A stretch of DNA of 21,399 bases from Ettlia oleoabundans (GCA_019693395.1 JAAMXP010002474.1:1-21399); one strand, 5' to 3'. Positions 11,651-21,399 are shown, counted from the first letter of the stretch. Notes: a model not told the origin generated them from the sequence alone. A program made the numbers and translations.

Positions 11651-12496
11651 TTTGCTCCAGCGCTTCGATCCGAGATTCAGGGCGCTGCCTCAGCAACCAA
11701 AACTGCAAACCAGAAGCAGCTAGGGGAGGGGTTTGGAACCTGCCAGGTGTAAGTCTTGGGCATCAGCTAAGTAACGCCGTGACAGCACACGCTCAGTTGA
11801 CGTGTTGTGGGGGCGGGAACTGTCCTTGGGCGCCACGTCGCCACCACCGCTCTCGCAGCGGGGCTGGCATTTGGAGCCTGCTTCTGGCGACCGAAGCTAA
11901 GCCAACATTATCCGTGGCAATTGCTTCCCCCGTGTCCAGCGGGCTACCTGAACCCCACGAAGCTCGGAGGGAACCAGGAGCGAGGGTCGGGGAGGCGCCT
12001 GGATGTCCTGCAACGACGATGTCTGAATTGACTCACATTTGCCAGCCGACAGATCTGTTTGCAGCCTCCCACACGGCGGTCCGACGGGCGTCCGAGTACA
12101 GTTAGCGCGCCATTTTCGTCAAAGAGCCCTAGCGTCCTCGCAAGGCACAGGAGCAAATGATCTGAGTATCTGGTTCGCTTTCAAGGAGCAGAATTCTTTT
12201 CGAGCGCCACGTCGGTCCAGCAAGTTCAGTACTGCGCCACTTGAAAAGTGAGCATGATGACTATGGCGTCCTTCAGGGTGTAACATCTGATGTTCAATAC
12301 TCAGATCGTAGCGAACAGCCGTCAGAACGACTGGGCGGCACCATTTCATTCGCCAATTCATTGGCAGTTTGCCCTTTGGAGGGGAACACAGCAGCCTGAA
12401 TCACTGTAGTTGTGATACCTTCAGTCGTGCAGTACTACGGCATCTGACACTCCCAACGGCAGCAGGGAGTAGAGGCGGCTAGGTTGAGCGCTGCCC
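11651..12496. promoter_or_regulatory. Divergent intergenic region between the tomosyn and EXS genes
   Basis: The two start codons point away from each other across 846 bases. No exon is supported here; the open frames show no recognisable family. At 12352-12365 there is a perfect inverted repeat GCCAAT-TC-ATTGGC, which puts a CCAAT box on both strands about 130 bases before the EXS start codon. The rest shows no clear structure. A bidirectional promoter is inferred from the arrangement. Confidence 0.5.
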
Positions 12497-15400
12497 ATGT
12501 TTGGGCTGAAAGCAAGCGGCTCGAGCTCTGTGTTGCAAAAGTGAGCATACAGGGAAGGCGCTGCGCTTGCTTCAGCGGCAGGCCTCCGCCCGCGCCCCTG
12601 CTGCCGCCGCGGAACGTCAAGGCCCGTAAAAGCCCCATCCTTTCTCTGTTGCAGCCCTGTGGAACACTTTGTTAGCAGTCCAAGTGCCAAGGTGCGGGCG
12701 CGGCAACCGAGCGGCGATGGCATGCTTGCTTCTGGTGACAAGCCGCACCCAAGGTGAAAGCGGCTGGGTATTGGGTGCTGCTCGTCAACATGCATGTGCT
12801 TAGTGCAACCTGCTGCTTGCGGCCTTTGCCAGACCTGCAGATAGTGATAATGGTGCAAGAAGAGAGCTTCAGCTGCTAAACACTCCGCCCTCAATGCTGT
12901 CAGGCCTGAGCTAGACGCTGTTACCCTTGCCCGCCTGCCTGTCGTTGTGCAGCCCATCTAGCAGCGGTGGTGGCACCATAGATGGCGGCGTGCAGCTGGG
13001 CGGCCGGCTCTCTGGCCGCACACGCAGCGGTGGCGGCTTAGTCAATGGCCTTGGCGGCACTGCTCGGCTGCCCATGGCTGTGCTGCTGCGCCGCGGCCTG
13101 TGGGCAGCAGTACAAATCAGCCTGGTGCTTGCCACGCTGCAGTACCTGTCATCTATGAGGAAGCAGGGGCGGGACCTATACTTCTTGTACTACCAGGTGC
13201 ACCGCTGCTGCTGGCTGGTCATGCAGGCGGCTGGTGCCTGCGTGGAGGTGCACACTGCCACTTGTGGCGTCCATACCTTGCCACCAGCACATTGAAAGCT
13301 GCCCACTGTGTGCATCAAGAGCAGCACCCATTTTGTAAGTGTGTGTGGCTGGAGCATGGCAACTGAATACCATAGAGCCTGGCGATGAATGGTGGGGGTC
13401 TGTCATCAGTGGCATTACGTTTTCTCTTTCTTCCTTCTTGCAGCCTTTCCTGCCCATGCTGGCCATGCTGTGGTTGTGGGCGCTGGCAGTCCGTGTGTTT
13501 GAGCGGAGGCGCATTCGCTACGAAGTCTGCTTCTCTCCTGACGACCAGCGCTTCCTGCTGCGCAGCAGTCAGCTGTTTCAGGCAAGTGTGGCGCATCTGT
13601 GGTTGCAGATGTGACTTTCCAACAGCTGCCGCTGAGAATGGTGCTTTTCCCTACTGGCTGCCGCAGCACCCCAACATGGTCGTCTTCGACGCGCCCCGTT
13701 TCACGTGTGGCTACAGGCAAACTGCTGTAGGCGCCACTCTCTTACCCTGCACCTGCTCCTGCCCTGCAGATTTGCAACGTACTGACCGCCTTGGTGCTGT
13801 CCAGCGGCTTTGCCTTCGTCTACCTGCTGACCTGGGGGCAGCGTGAGGTGGCGGCAGTGCACCCGCCGCTGCTATACGCTGTGCTGCTTGCCCTGCTGCT
13901 TTTCCCGGGCGGCTTGCTCTACCGCGACGCCCGACTGTTCTTTGTCAGCACTCTGTGGAAGGTGTTCACACCTGGCCTGCGGCCCGTCACCTGGGCGGAT
14001 TTCCTGCTGGCTGATATACTGACCAGCCTGGCAAAGGCGCTGAGCGACACGGAGCGAGTGGTGTGCCACCTCATGACAGGACCGGTGCTGGAACCCTCAC
14101 AGAAGGTGAGATGAAAGTAGCTGGCTCCTGGGCATGTTGGTAGATTGTCTGTCTTGCCAGGGAAGGACGACAATTGCGCTTTGCCTGCCGGGTGTTGTAA
14201 GCTGGGCTGTCGCATGCTGTTGTATTGTCTTGCACATGTACCGTGCTCTGTTGTTATATATCATGCTCTGTGCCTGCAGGCCTGCAGCGATGGCTCGTTC
14301 ATTATCCCCCTTGGACTGGCAGCACCATACATCTGGCGCCTGGTGCAGTGCATCCGCGTCTACCTTGACACAGGGGCCCGCCCGCAGCTCTTCAACGCAA
14401 TCAAATACTCCACTGCCTTCCCGGTGAGCTGCCATTGCTGGAGTCTTGGTTAAGACAAGCACGCCATGATCTGCCTCGCATCGAGCATTTTGGCACGCTG
14501 TGTTGTGATATCAAGTTGCTCCCATGCCACTGCTTTCTCTGTTGAGGTGGCACAGGCCCAGGCTGGCTGAGTAGCAAGGCTGGCAGTATTAAGCCAGGCA
14601 CACATGCGGCGATTGATCGCTCGTTGTATGTATTGCTGGGTCCATATCTGGCATGAAATTGCCGCCTAGTGTTTGCCAGTGCTATCCCCGCTAACTTCGG
14701 TAACACCTTGTCACATTCCCTCCAATGTCTGCCAGATATGTTTGATTGTCAGCAGTAACTCCCTTAACACCGTGTTTTCATTGTTTCCGACTGACGCCAG
14801 GTTATTTTTCTGTCAGCGGTCAAATACCACGTGGCGCACGAGGTCTGGCGAAGCACGCTTAAGCCTCTGTGGCTGGGAGCCGCTTTCCTCAATTCCGCCT
14901 ACTCCTTTTACTGGGACGTGGAGAGGGATTGGGAGATCTCTTGGTTCAGCCAGATGGGTGAGTTTGCCCTGCCTGGCTGTGTTTGATTGAGGACGGTTGC
15001 TGCTGTGACTTGTCCAACTATCAAGCATGTGTTGCGAGGTTGTTCTTGAACTCCGACTGTGGAGACAGCAGCCGAACCCCAACCAGGGAGTTGGATATGG
15101 GTGTTGGCTGCAGACGCGTCTACTGGCTGTTTGATACCCCAGGCCTCTTTTGATGAACCTTAAGCCAACCCACTTGATCCTGGTCCAGTTAAATGGAACC
15201 ATATCTTGTTGTTATGTTGCGTTGCAATTGGTTGATGGCTTGGCGACATGTCTGCCACGCCTTTTGCTGCAGGCGGCCCGCAGCGCAGCTCACTGCTGCC
15301 ATCACCGGTGCTGCGGGGGCAGCTGCTGTACCGCCGTCCATTCTACCTGTACCTCATGGTGTCTAACCTGGTGCTCCGGTTGAGCTGGACCTATAAGCTG

Positions 15401-15982
15401 TCGCCGCACTTACGAGACCACCATGCAGTTGTCTTCTTCATTGTGCTGGCGGAGGCTTTCAGGTGGGGGCCTGGCCTGGGAGGAGTTGAATTGGTGGACT
15501 GGCTGTCTGCTGGGCTTGGAAATGGGCAGTTTAGGTCAATATGCAGCAGCATGTCACATGTTACGTTTGGAGGCAGCAAGTCAGCCTCTGATCCTTTCAA
15601 TAAACATATGCTGTACAACTACTTTGCAATGATGCCGTCCTCTGTGAAAAAGTTTGTCGACCATGTGCCTGCTTGCAGGCGCTTCCAGTGGCTGTTTGTG
15701 CGGATAGAAGTTGAGCTGCGTAAGATCCAGGCCACACGGCTGGATCTTGGAGTGCTTGTGCCCACAGTGGGCTATGCAGCATACGCGCACAGCAGTGAGG
15801 CAGCCGAGAGCGGGAGCGAAGAGGATGGCGTGGAGGCACGGCAGGGGAGTGCACCGAGGGGGGGCAAGGCGGCTCGTCTGCTGCCCCTGGTGCCCGGCCA
15901 CGCTGTGGCGGCGCAGCATCGTGCAGTGGGCAAGCTCCAAAGCAGCAGCACAGCGGAAATGGAGCTTGGAACCAAGCTTTGA
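12497..15982 (+). CDS. EXS-domain membrane protein (ERD1/XPR1/PHO1 superfamily) lacking an SPX domain
   Basis: Eight exons: 12497-12540, 12953-13196, 13444-13581, 13770-14105, 14280-14423, 14801-14957, 15273-15462 and 15679-15982. They total 1557 bases, 518 residues plus stop. Hydrophobic segments lie near 62-79, 97-115, 143-162 and 173-192, with more in the C-terminal half. EXS signatures are clear: RVFERRRIRYEVCF near 113-126, TWADFLLADILTSL at 216-229, WRLVQCIRVYLDTG at 273-286, FNAIKYSTAFP at 292-302, NSAYSFYWDVERDW at 333-346, and EAFRRFQWLFVRIE near 416-428. The EXS domain forms the transport core of the phosphate exporters PHO1 and XPR1 and of yeast Erd1, which returns phosphate from the Golgi lumen and supports glycosyltransferase retention. 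With no SPX domain, an Erd1-like Golgi role is more likely than SPX-regulated plasma-membrane export; this is inference. Exon 1 is tiny (14 codons, MFGLKAS...) and is supported only by phase agreement. If wrong, the Met at 13074 is an alternative start giving 463 residues. The last about 80 residues are polar and not conserved. Confidence 0.92.
13582..13769 (+). other. GC-AG intron 3 of the EXS gene
   Basis: Exon 3 ends CTGTTTCAG and the intron begins GCAAGT, a perfect GC-donor consensus. It ends CCCTGCAG. The join SSQLFQ-ICNVLTAL keeps frame. The nearest GT, four bases further on, would shift the frame and break the EXS domain. This is the best-supported GC-AG intron in the window. Confidence 0.85.
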
Positions 15983-16025
15983 TGTGTTCTTTGACTTATG
16001 GCAGGCGCCTTTGAGCCTGCGCCTT

Positions 16026-16030
16026 TGTAA
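16026..16030 (+). terminator. Proximal candidate poly(A) signal (TGTAA) of the EXS gene
   Basis: TGTAA lies only 43 bases after the EXS stop codon. Green-algal 3' UTRs are usually longer, so this may be an alternative or chance site. Confidence 0.25.
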
Positions 16031-16375
16031 GGCCTTTTCTCCTCACCTATGAAGCGCAGCAGCTCTTTCTGCCTGTTCCACCTCTGAAGGCTCTCAGCAG
16101 GAGGAGAAATATGACATGCTTTGATGTTGCGATGTGTAGCTCCTCAGGCGATGCAGTCGGCAGCCTTGGACACCATGAGTTGAGGCGTGAAATGGCAGCT
16201 TATCACGAACCGCAACTCATCTCACCTGGCTTGCTCTGCAATGCTCCTTCAAATCAGGAGTGCACCGCACGCAGAGGTACTCAACCATCCGCCGTTGTGC
16301 ACTTTGGAATGGAACCAAGTCAGTGTGGAAGGCAGGGGTCCGAGCCCGGATGTTCATCTAAAAACTGTCGATTAT

Positions 16376-16380
16376 TTACA
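16376..16380 (-). terminator. Candidate poly(A) signal (TGTAA) of the BRCT-domain gene
   Basis: TTACA on the plus strand reads TGTAA in the direction of the BRCT gene, about 160 bases after its stop at 16540. Distance and motif fit an algal 3' end. Confidence 0.4.
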
Positions 16381-16413
16381 TAGCTGCTTTGCTCTAGTTC
16401 ACTGCACAGTTGG

Positions 16414-16418
16414 TGTAA
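16414..16418 (+). terminator. Distal candidate poly(A) signal (TGTAA) of the EXS gene
   Basis: TGTAA lies about 430 bases after the EXS stop, a typical algal 3' UTR length. If used, the transcript would extend past the opposing gene's poly(A) signal at 16376. Confidence 0.4.
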
Positions 16419-16539
16419 CCTAAGGCAACAACAGCAGGTGGACACACCTTGACAGCATCTCTGCCCATCACCGAGGTTTCTCCAGCTTAGATTCAAGCTC
16501 AGCTTCCATTGCTGCAACTGTATCAACTGTTTGTCAGCT

Positions 16540-19500
16540 TCAGGAACCTAGCTGAACCTCATACACTGCGCCGGCAGGCTCCCGAGTGACCTTGCGCAGC
16601 CCCTCAAAGCTGCAGCGGGGCCCCAGCAGCGCCCCCCGCGGTACGGGCGCAAGCTCCAGAAAGGCGGGGCGCAGTACCGCAGCAACACCCCGGGCTGAAG
16701 GGCACCTCTTCAGCAGCCGCAGCTGCTCCTCGCAGCCAATCTGCAGGCAAGGCAAAGGCCCAGCACTGTCAGGATAGCAAGGAGATTTGCGTGGGGAGGA
16801 GCCTACATAGTAGTTTGGCAACGAGCTATAACAACTTCTAGTACGGTGTGCCAACACACTGAGCAAATACAATTCCTATCCAGGCTGTGCTTCTATGCAC
16901 CCATCCCAGCGCTGAAACGACTCGAGATAATTTATTTTTAGATTCACACGCAGCCAAATCGACGTCTCACCTGCTCCTGATAGAAGCTGTGCACCAGCTG
17001 AAGCATTCGCCCCGCTGTCAGCAGCCGACGCTGCTGCGAGTTACCAGCATTGTCCGATGATGGCACAGCTGGTGCTAGCGGAATGCAACGCGTTTCCAGG
17101 CCCAATTCGCCTTGGGCATCGCAGGGAAACAGGAGCGTAAGCTGCGCCACACCCTGTAGCACAACTGCCTCCTGCCAAGCAGCCGGCGCCACCGGTGGCT
17201 TAGAGATAGGCTGACACGAGGTTGACTCGGGTTCTGCGTTGCTGCCTGTTAAATAAGTTGGTGCCGCCGCGTCTTGTAGAACATCCTGCACCGCTGCCTG
17301 GCTTGCAGTAATTGCACACAGCCCGCCGTTACCCTGCTGCTCTTCTTCTTCAAAATCGGGTATGATGAGCACATCCCTGCATTGCAGGCAGGAAAACAAG
17401 CCAAGCTTCAGCCTTCAACAGAACGTATCGCGTGATGAAGCTCGTCACAAAGGGCGCAACACGCGGGAACAGTGAGGAGCCACACATTGCTGGGCCCAGC
17501 CATAGAGAGTCCCTAATGATTCCTCCCGTGTGAAGAGCTATGGCAAGCCTTACCCCTGCCTCTCACTGCCATAGGCACTTAATATGTCAGGTCACAATGC
17601 TGCAGTTACAAACAAACAAGCACCACTCACTCGCCCTCTCCCGCTCTCTCCCGCCGCCCATTCCCCATTTCCAGCATGGCGACAGCAGGGGGATCCAGGA
17701 CGGACCACAGCACGCCAGTCAGCAGCTCTGTAGGAGTGGCTGCCTGCTGGTGTGCAGCCACGAGAGCCTCAGAAGCAGGACAGCCGTAGCCGCCATTCGG
17801 GCCGGTGCCAATGCTGGGGTCAGCGCTGCCCGTGCCAGCTGTCAGCTGGCTCAGCATCTTCTGCCTGGCTTTTTTACTGGAAAGAAGCTCGCTGCTCAGT
17901 GCCTGCCCTTGCATCTCCTGCTGCTGCTGGTTATAGCAACTGTGGCCCGGGCGACAGCTGCCTGCCTGGCTGCCCGGCTCGCAACCCTCGGCTGCGGCTG
18001 CCAACAAGCTGCCCGATCCGCCAGCTGCTGAGGGCAGGTGGCGAGATGCATCGGCCGACACTGTGAGGCAGCGCTGCTGCCTACCGCTGCGCAGCGACTG
18101 CACCACCCACTGCGGCGAGACAATACCCACGCCTGCAAGGGAGGCGAGTTGACGGATGCGTAGTTTTTGGAGTAGGAAAAAGACACGGCACACAACAGCA
18201 GCTGGTGAGCAGATTCTTATGCAACCCCGGTGTTCTGGCTGCTGCATCCCGGCAAGTCAAGTAGGCTGGTTGTGGTTGCATGCTACATGCACTTCTGGCC
18301 CAACGGGCGAGCGATAAGTGAAGAACATTCCACCTGGCGAGCTGTACTAGCAAGCTGGCCAACAGTGTCCACAAAGGGGGCACTCACTCACCCATTGACA
18401 GCCACTTCAGTGCCGACTCAGGCTGGCACACAACGTGGGTGACCCCTCGACTCAGCCCGCCACCCTCTGCCACCAGCCCGCCGCCTTTCTCCAGAGCTGC
18501 AGAAACGCTGCAGGACGAAGGGGGGGCAGCCGTAGGGGCAGGGATTGTCTACCTCTTTATCCCTAGCTGACGAATTCTTGTGGCGCTGCAAACGAAGCTT
18601 CTGTTCTCTTATGTTCCATCCGCTCAACACAAGGGTGTCATCCGCTCAACACAAGGATAAAGACATCTGCAATGGCACTGCAACTGACGCAACGCACAAC
18701 AGAGCTCATACGGCCAGGTGAAGGGTTCCGCCTGCTGTCTCACCGTTGCTGCTCCTCCAGAGGCAGGCTGCCATCCACAACTGCCACCATGCCGGAAAAC
18801 ACGCCCCGGGCGTCGCCGCTCTCAGAAACCTGCATCCTTGGAGCGAGTTTTGGTGTTGGCGGTGCGTGGACGAGGGGCTGGGATTGGGGAGAGAGCAACC
18901 AAGGAGTGGTTCATTGAGGCAATAGGCACGCAGCATGGGGTCAAAACTCCCAACAGTGTATTCTCCTCAACGGCAAAAGCGATCCAGACCCTCTATGCTC
19001 TATGTGCATGGGGTAGATAAATGGATGGGGAATCTGACCTGAGAGGCTGCGGAAGGGAGTCCCGGAGACAGCTGCCTAGTGCCATGGACGGCTGCAGGGC
19101 CAGCAAGTTCCGATTGTGCAAGCTGGGGGCTGCTACCGTGCTCGGGCAGCAGCGTGCTGGGCTGTGCGGGGGGTGGTGGAGATCCTGCTGAGCTGGCAGG
19201 AGATGCACTGTACACACCAGCAGGCGGTGCATGTGGGACATGTAGGACATCAGCTGCTGTACTGCCTCCAACCACACGAGTGGAGGGCAGTGAGGCTGCA
19301 CCGCTATATTGATTGGCAGGTGCAGTGTCCGCTGCGGTTACTGCTGGCCTGACATCCACAGGAGCAGCAGCTGCAGCAGACGCATGAAGCGAGCCAGGCG
19401 GTTGTTGCTGTGCTGCTATATGCACCGGTTGCTCTGCTCTTTCTGCGCCGGCAGTGTCAGTTTCAGCAGCCAGACCCTGCCTGCGGTACTTTGCTGGCGG

Positions 19501-21354
19501 TAGGTCAGCATCCGCTGAAACAGAGGTGCGCTGCTGCCGCTGCTGCTGCAGAAGTTGCACACTTGCTGGCTGGTGGGGCGGCAGCTCGTTCTGCAAAGTG
19601 CCATCACGCTGCTGCTGGTGCCGCTCTAGCGGCGTGTAGCTGCTGCAATGCTGGCCCAGCTCACGCAACTGATGCAACAGCGTGTCAGTGTTGCCTGCTG
19701 CATTGTAGTCCGCAGTATTGGGGCTGGTGGCAGGGCTTCTGCCAGCAGTTGACAATGCTCCAGCCTGTCCTACTGTTAGACACTGCCATGCTGACAGGGG
19801 TGCAGAAGGTAGAGGATGGCAGCACCGCTGCTGCTCCTCCTGCTGGTGCAACAGCAGCAGCAGCTCTTCGGTGCTCTTGGCTCCACCTGCCCGCTGGGCC
19901 GCACTGCCGCGTGCTGCCGCCTCTCCAACTTCCCGAGAAAGATCCCGCTGCTGTTGCTGGCAAAACAGCTCTTTGAGTTTTTCAGCAAGCTGGCTTGAAT
20001 CCTGCAGCTCCGGCGGTGCCAGCAATGCCTCACTGGCAGCTGCCACCACAGGAGAGGCACCGCATGCAGGACCCCGACAGACCAAAGCAACCCGGCACTC
20101 ATCCGTTGCGCTGCTTAGGCGGCCAAGCTCAGTAACTGCAGGACCTAGCTGCTGTAGCCGCTGCAGCAGGTCAGACATGTCTTCTTGCCTCCCACCAACA
20201 TCCACTGCTGCTCCATCACTCGCAAGCTCCGCCCCAGCAGCTTGCGGCGCTAACTGCCCAAGCTGCTCTGCCTGATGCCCACATGCCGGCTTGGCAGCCC
20301 TCTGACCGGCAGCAGGGGCGGCAACTGCCTGCAGTTGTTTCAACAGCTCTGAAATGGAGATTGGCCGCGGCTGCCCAGCAGGATTGCTGGCCCTGATTGA
20401 AATGGCGCCGGCAGCTGGCTGGGACTGCTGCTCGGCTTGCCGCACTATGGCTGGTTGTGCCCCTTCTGCCCGCTGCAGCTGGGCCAGAAGCTCAGCAATA
20501 GAGGGAATGTCGAGCCGTGACTCCTGCTTCTGGTGGTGTGATGCAGGCTTCGACAGCACATGCGGAGCGCTTGGGGCATAAGCCGCCCCAAGCTGCTGCG
20601 ATTGCGGAGTTGGGCTGGTAGCTTCCTGGCACCGCTGCTGTGGCACCGCCAGCAGTACGGCCTGTGTTGATGCCCTCAGCTGCTGCAATAGTGTCTCTGT
20701 GTCCAGAGGGGCTGGCGGCTGCTCCCTTGCCTGCCTGCCTGCTGCCGGCACAACGCTCCCGCCACTTGCTGACAGCCGCAGCTGCTCCAGCAGTTCTGCT
20801 GTGCTCAACCTGGGCTGCCGCTGCTGCCGCGACGCCTGCTGCTGGTGCTGCTGATGCTTCTTCTGTCCTTGCTCTCCTGCGAAGTGCAAGCTGCAGGCGG
20901 GAGACCGCATGCCTCCTGTGGAAGCTGCGGCCAAGGGGCGCTCCAAATTCCTGGCCTGCATGTGCGACTGCTCAGACAGCTGCACGGTCAACTCCAAATG
21001 CGCTGTGGCGTGCTGGGGCGCTGCTTGCTCATCAAGTGCCGCATGGTGCTGCCCCCGCCCATCCCCCTGCTCCTGTTGCTGCTGCTGTTGCCGGTTCCAT
21101 ACCTCACCGGCTTCTGCCAAAGCGGCATCCCTCTGGGTATGCTTTGGCTGCCACGAGTTGGGCTGCAGCAGCGGCTGGCAGGCAGCAGCCTTGGGCAGCA
21201 ATCCAGCTGTGGAAGACCGCAGCTGCTGCAGCAAATCTTGGGCAGGAAGAAAGCCCGCCTGAGTCATCGGCAGCCGCGAAAAGTCATACTCCGCATCAGC
21301 AGCATCTGCAGGCGGCAGCAAACACGGCAGGCAGGAAGCATCCTTACTATGCAT
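16540..21354 (-). CDS. BRCT-domain protein with Gln/Ala-rich N-terminal leucine-motif array; not otherwise recognised
   Basis: Six exons on the minus strand: 21354-19039, 18829-18744, 18507-18392, 18132-17631, 17376-16971 and 16740-16540. They give about 1208 residues. A single BRCT domain spans roughly residues 782-865 and is built from three exons. It shows GVFSGMVAVVDGSLP, an Ala/Gly helix region, GVTHVVC at 822-828, and VGIVSPQWVVQSLRSG with the conserved Trp at 848. BRCT domains bind phosphopeptides or other partners in DNA-damage and cell-cycle proteins, so a nuclear scaffold role is inferred. Residues 1-772 are one large exon, disordered-looking, with polyGln runs and about nine short leucine motifs. 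After the BRCT come a basic SSKKARQK (possible nuclear signal), an acidic patch LIIPDFEEEE near 1010-1019, and a C-terminal region (about 1120-1208) that looks folded but matches nothing I know. The 5' end is uncertain: ATG 21354 follows an in-frame TAA, but a good acceptor (CCGCCTGCAG, exon from 21305) would allow further exons to the right. Other BRCT families such as TopBP1, MCPH1 or SLF1 cannot be assigned. Confidence 0.82.
18617..18656. repeat. Two tandem copies of an 18-base sequence, 22-base period
   Basis: CATCCGCTCAACACAAGG occurs at 18617-18634 and again, without mismatch, at 18639-18656. It lies in the BRCT gene intron between exons 2 and 3, about 110 bases from the exon 3 acceptor. 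It looks like a recent slippage duplication. Confidence 0.9.
19663..21237 (-). repeat. Coding array of degenerate leucine motifs in the BRCT protein
   Basis: Within exon 1 of the BRCT gene a motif close to (S/T)-x-(E/D/T)-L-L-x-Q-L-(R/Q) recurs. Copies are at residues 40-46 (DLLQQLR), 186-193 (AELLEQLR), 220-227 (ETLLQQLR), 287-294 (AELLAQLQ), 335-342 (SELLKQLQ), 394-401 (SDLLQRLQ), 455-464 (weaker, QLAEKLKELF), 496-503 (EELLLLLH) and 557-564 (DTLLHQLR). Spacers differ in length (about 34-146 residues) and are Gln/Ala/Pro-rich. The pattern therefore resembles repeated short linear motifs, each a possible amphipathic helix turn, more than a repeat fold. Confidence 0.75.
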
Positions 21355-21369
21355 TTATGCATGGTACCG

Positions 21370-21399
21370 GGTGGTGGTGGTGGTGTGTGTGTGGGGGGG
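21370..21399. repeat. GGT/GT microsatellite with terminal G run
   Basis: GTG/GGT units pass into GT units and end in seven G at the window edge. The tract begins 15 bases upstream of the candidate BRCT start codon, so it is either 5' UTR/promoter or part of an upstream intron. Confidence 0.85.

Larger units (their letters stand above)
15983..16539. other. Convergent intergenic region between the EXS and BRCT genes
   Basis: The 557 bases between the two stop codons hold no supported gene. They should contain both 3' UTRs. The plus strand carries TGTAA at 16026 and 16414; the minus strand carries TGTAA at 16376-16380. Confidence 0.6.

Noticed and set aside
12421..12957. 178-codon open frame on the minus strand
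   Set aside because: Antisense to EXS exon 1 and intron 1, with no recognisable domain or splice support.
13582..13614. Read-through of EXS exon 3 to the TGA at 13614 as a truncated protein
   Set aside because: The GCAAGT donor restores the EXS domain in frame; a break here would need the following conserved exons to be unused.
16971..17399. Exons 5-6 of the BRCT gene as a separate small gene
   Set aside because: The exon 4-5 junction agrees in phase (GA plus G) and no good start codon or promoter-sized gap separates them; kept as one gene, with the alternative noted.
19410..20275. Long plus-strand open frames rich in Cys, Ser and Ala
   Set aside because: They are antisense shadows of the Gln/Ala codons (CAG/GCA read as CTG/TGC) in BRCT exon 1.

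Overview
The window is nuclear DNA of a eukaryote, most likely a chlorophyte green alga. The signs are dense introns of about 130-410 bases, nearly all ending in TGCAG; coding DNA rich in GC, Ala and Gly; CTGC/GCAGG and CA microsatellites; and TGTAA motifs downstream of the stop codons, the usual green-algal poly(A) signal. The species is not identifiable from what I can see. I built the gene models by hand, choosing splice sites that keep the reading frame and family homology. All three models that are complete at the 3' end are multiples of three.

Layout: (1) 73-2191, minus strand: a fold-type I PLP aminotransferase of the kynurenine/methionine aminotransferase group, seven exons, 3' end beyond the left edge. 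(2) 3028-11650, minus strand: a 17-exon, 1517-residue tomosyn (Lgl-family WD40 protein ending in an R-SNARE motif, no membrane anchor). (3) 12497-15982, plus strand: an eight-exon EXS-domain membrane protein (PHO1/XPR1/ERD1 superfamily) without an SPX domain. (4) 16540-21354, minus strand: a large protein with one BRCT domain and a long Gln/Ala-rich N-terminal half carrying about nine copies of a short leucine motif. I do not recognise it beyond the BRCT domain.

The tomosyn and EXS genes are divergent and share an 846-base intergenic region with a palindromic double CCAAT element. The EXS and BRCT genes are convergent, and candidate poly(A) signals suggest their 3' UTRs overlap. No operon-like or pathway link joins the four genes: amino-acid transamination, vesicle fusion control, phosphate/Golgi transport and a probable nuclear BRCT scaffold.

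The most unusual points are the leucine-motif array in the BRCT protein and three GC-AG introns among about 35 visible donors. I found no RNA genes, transposons or CRISPR arrays.
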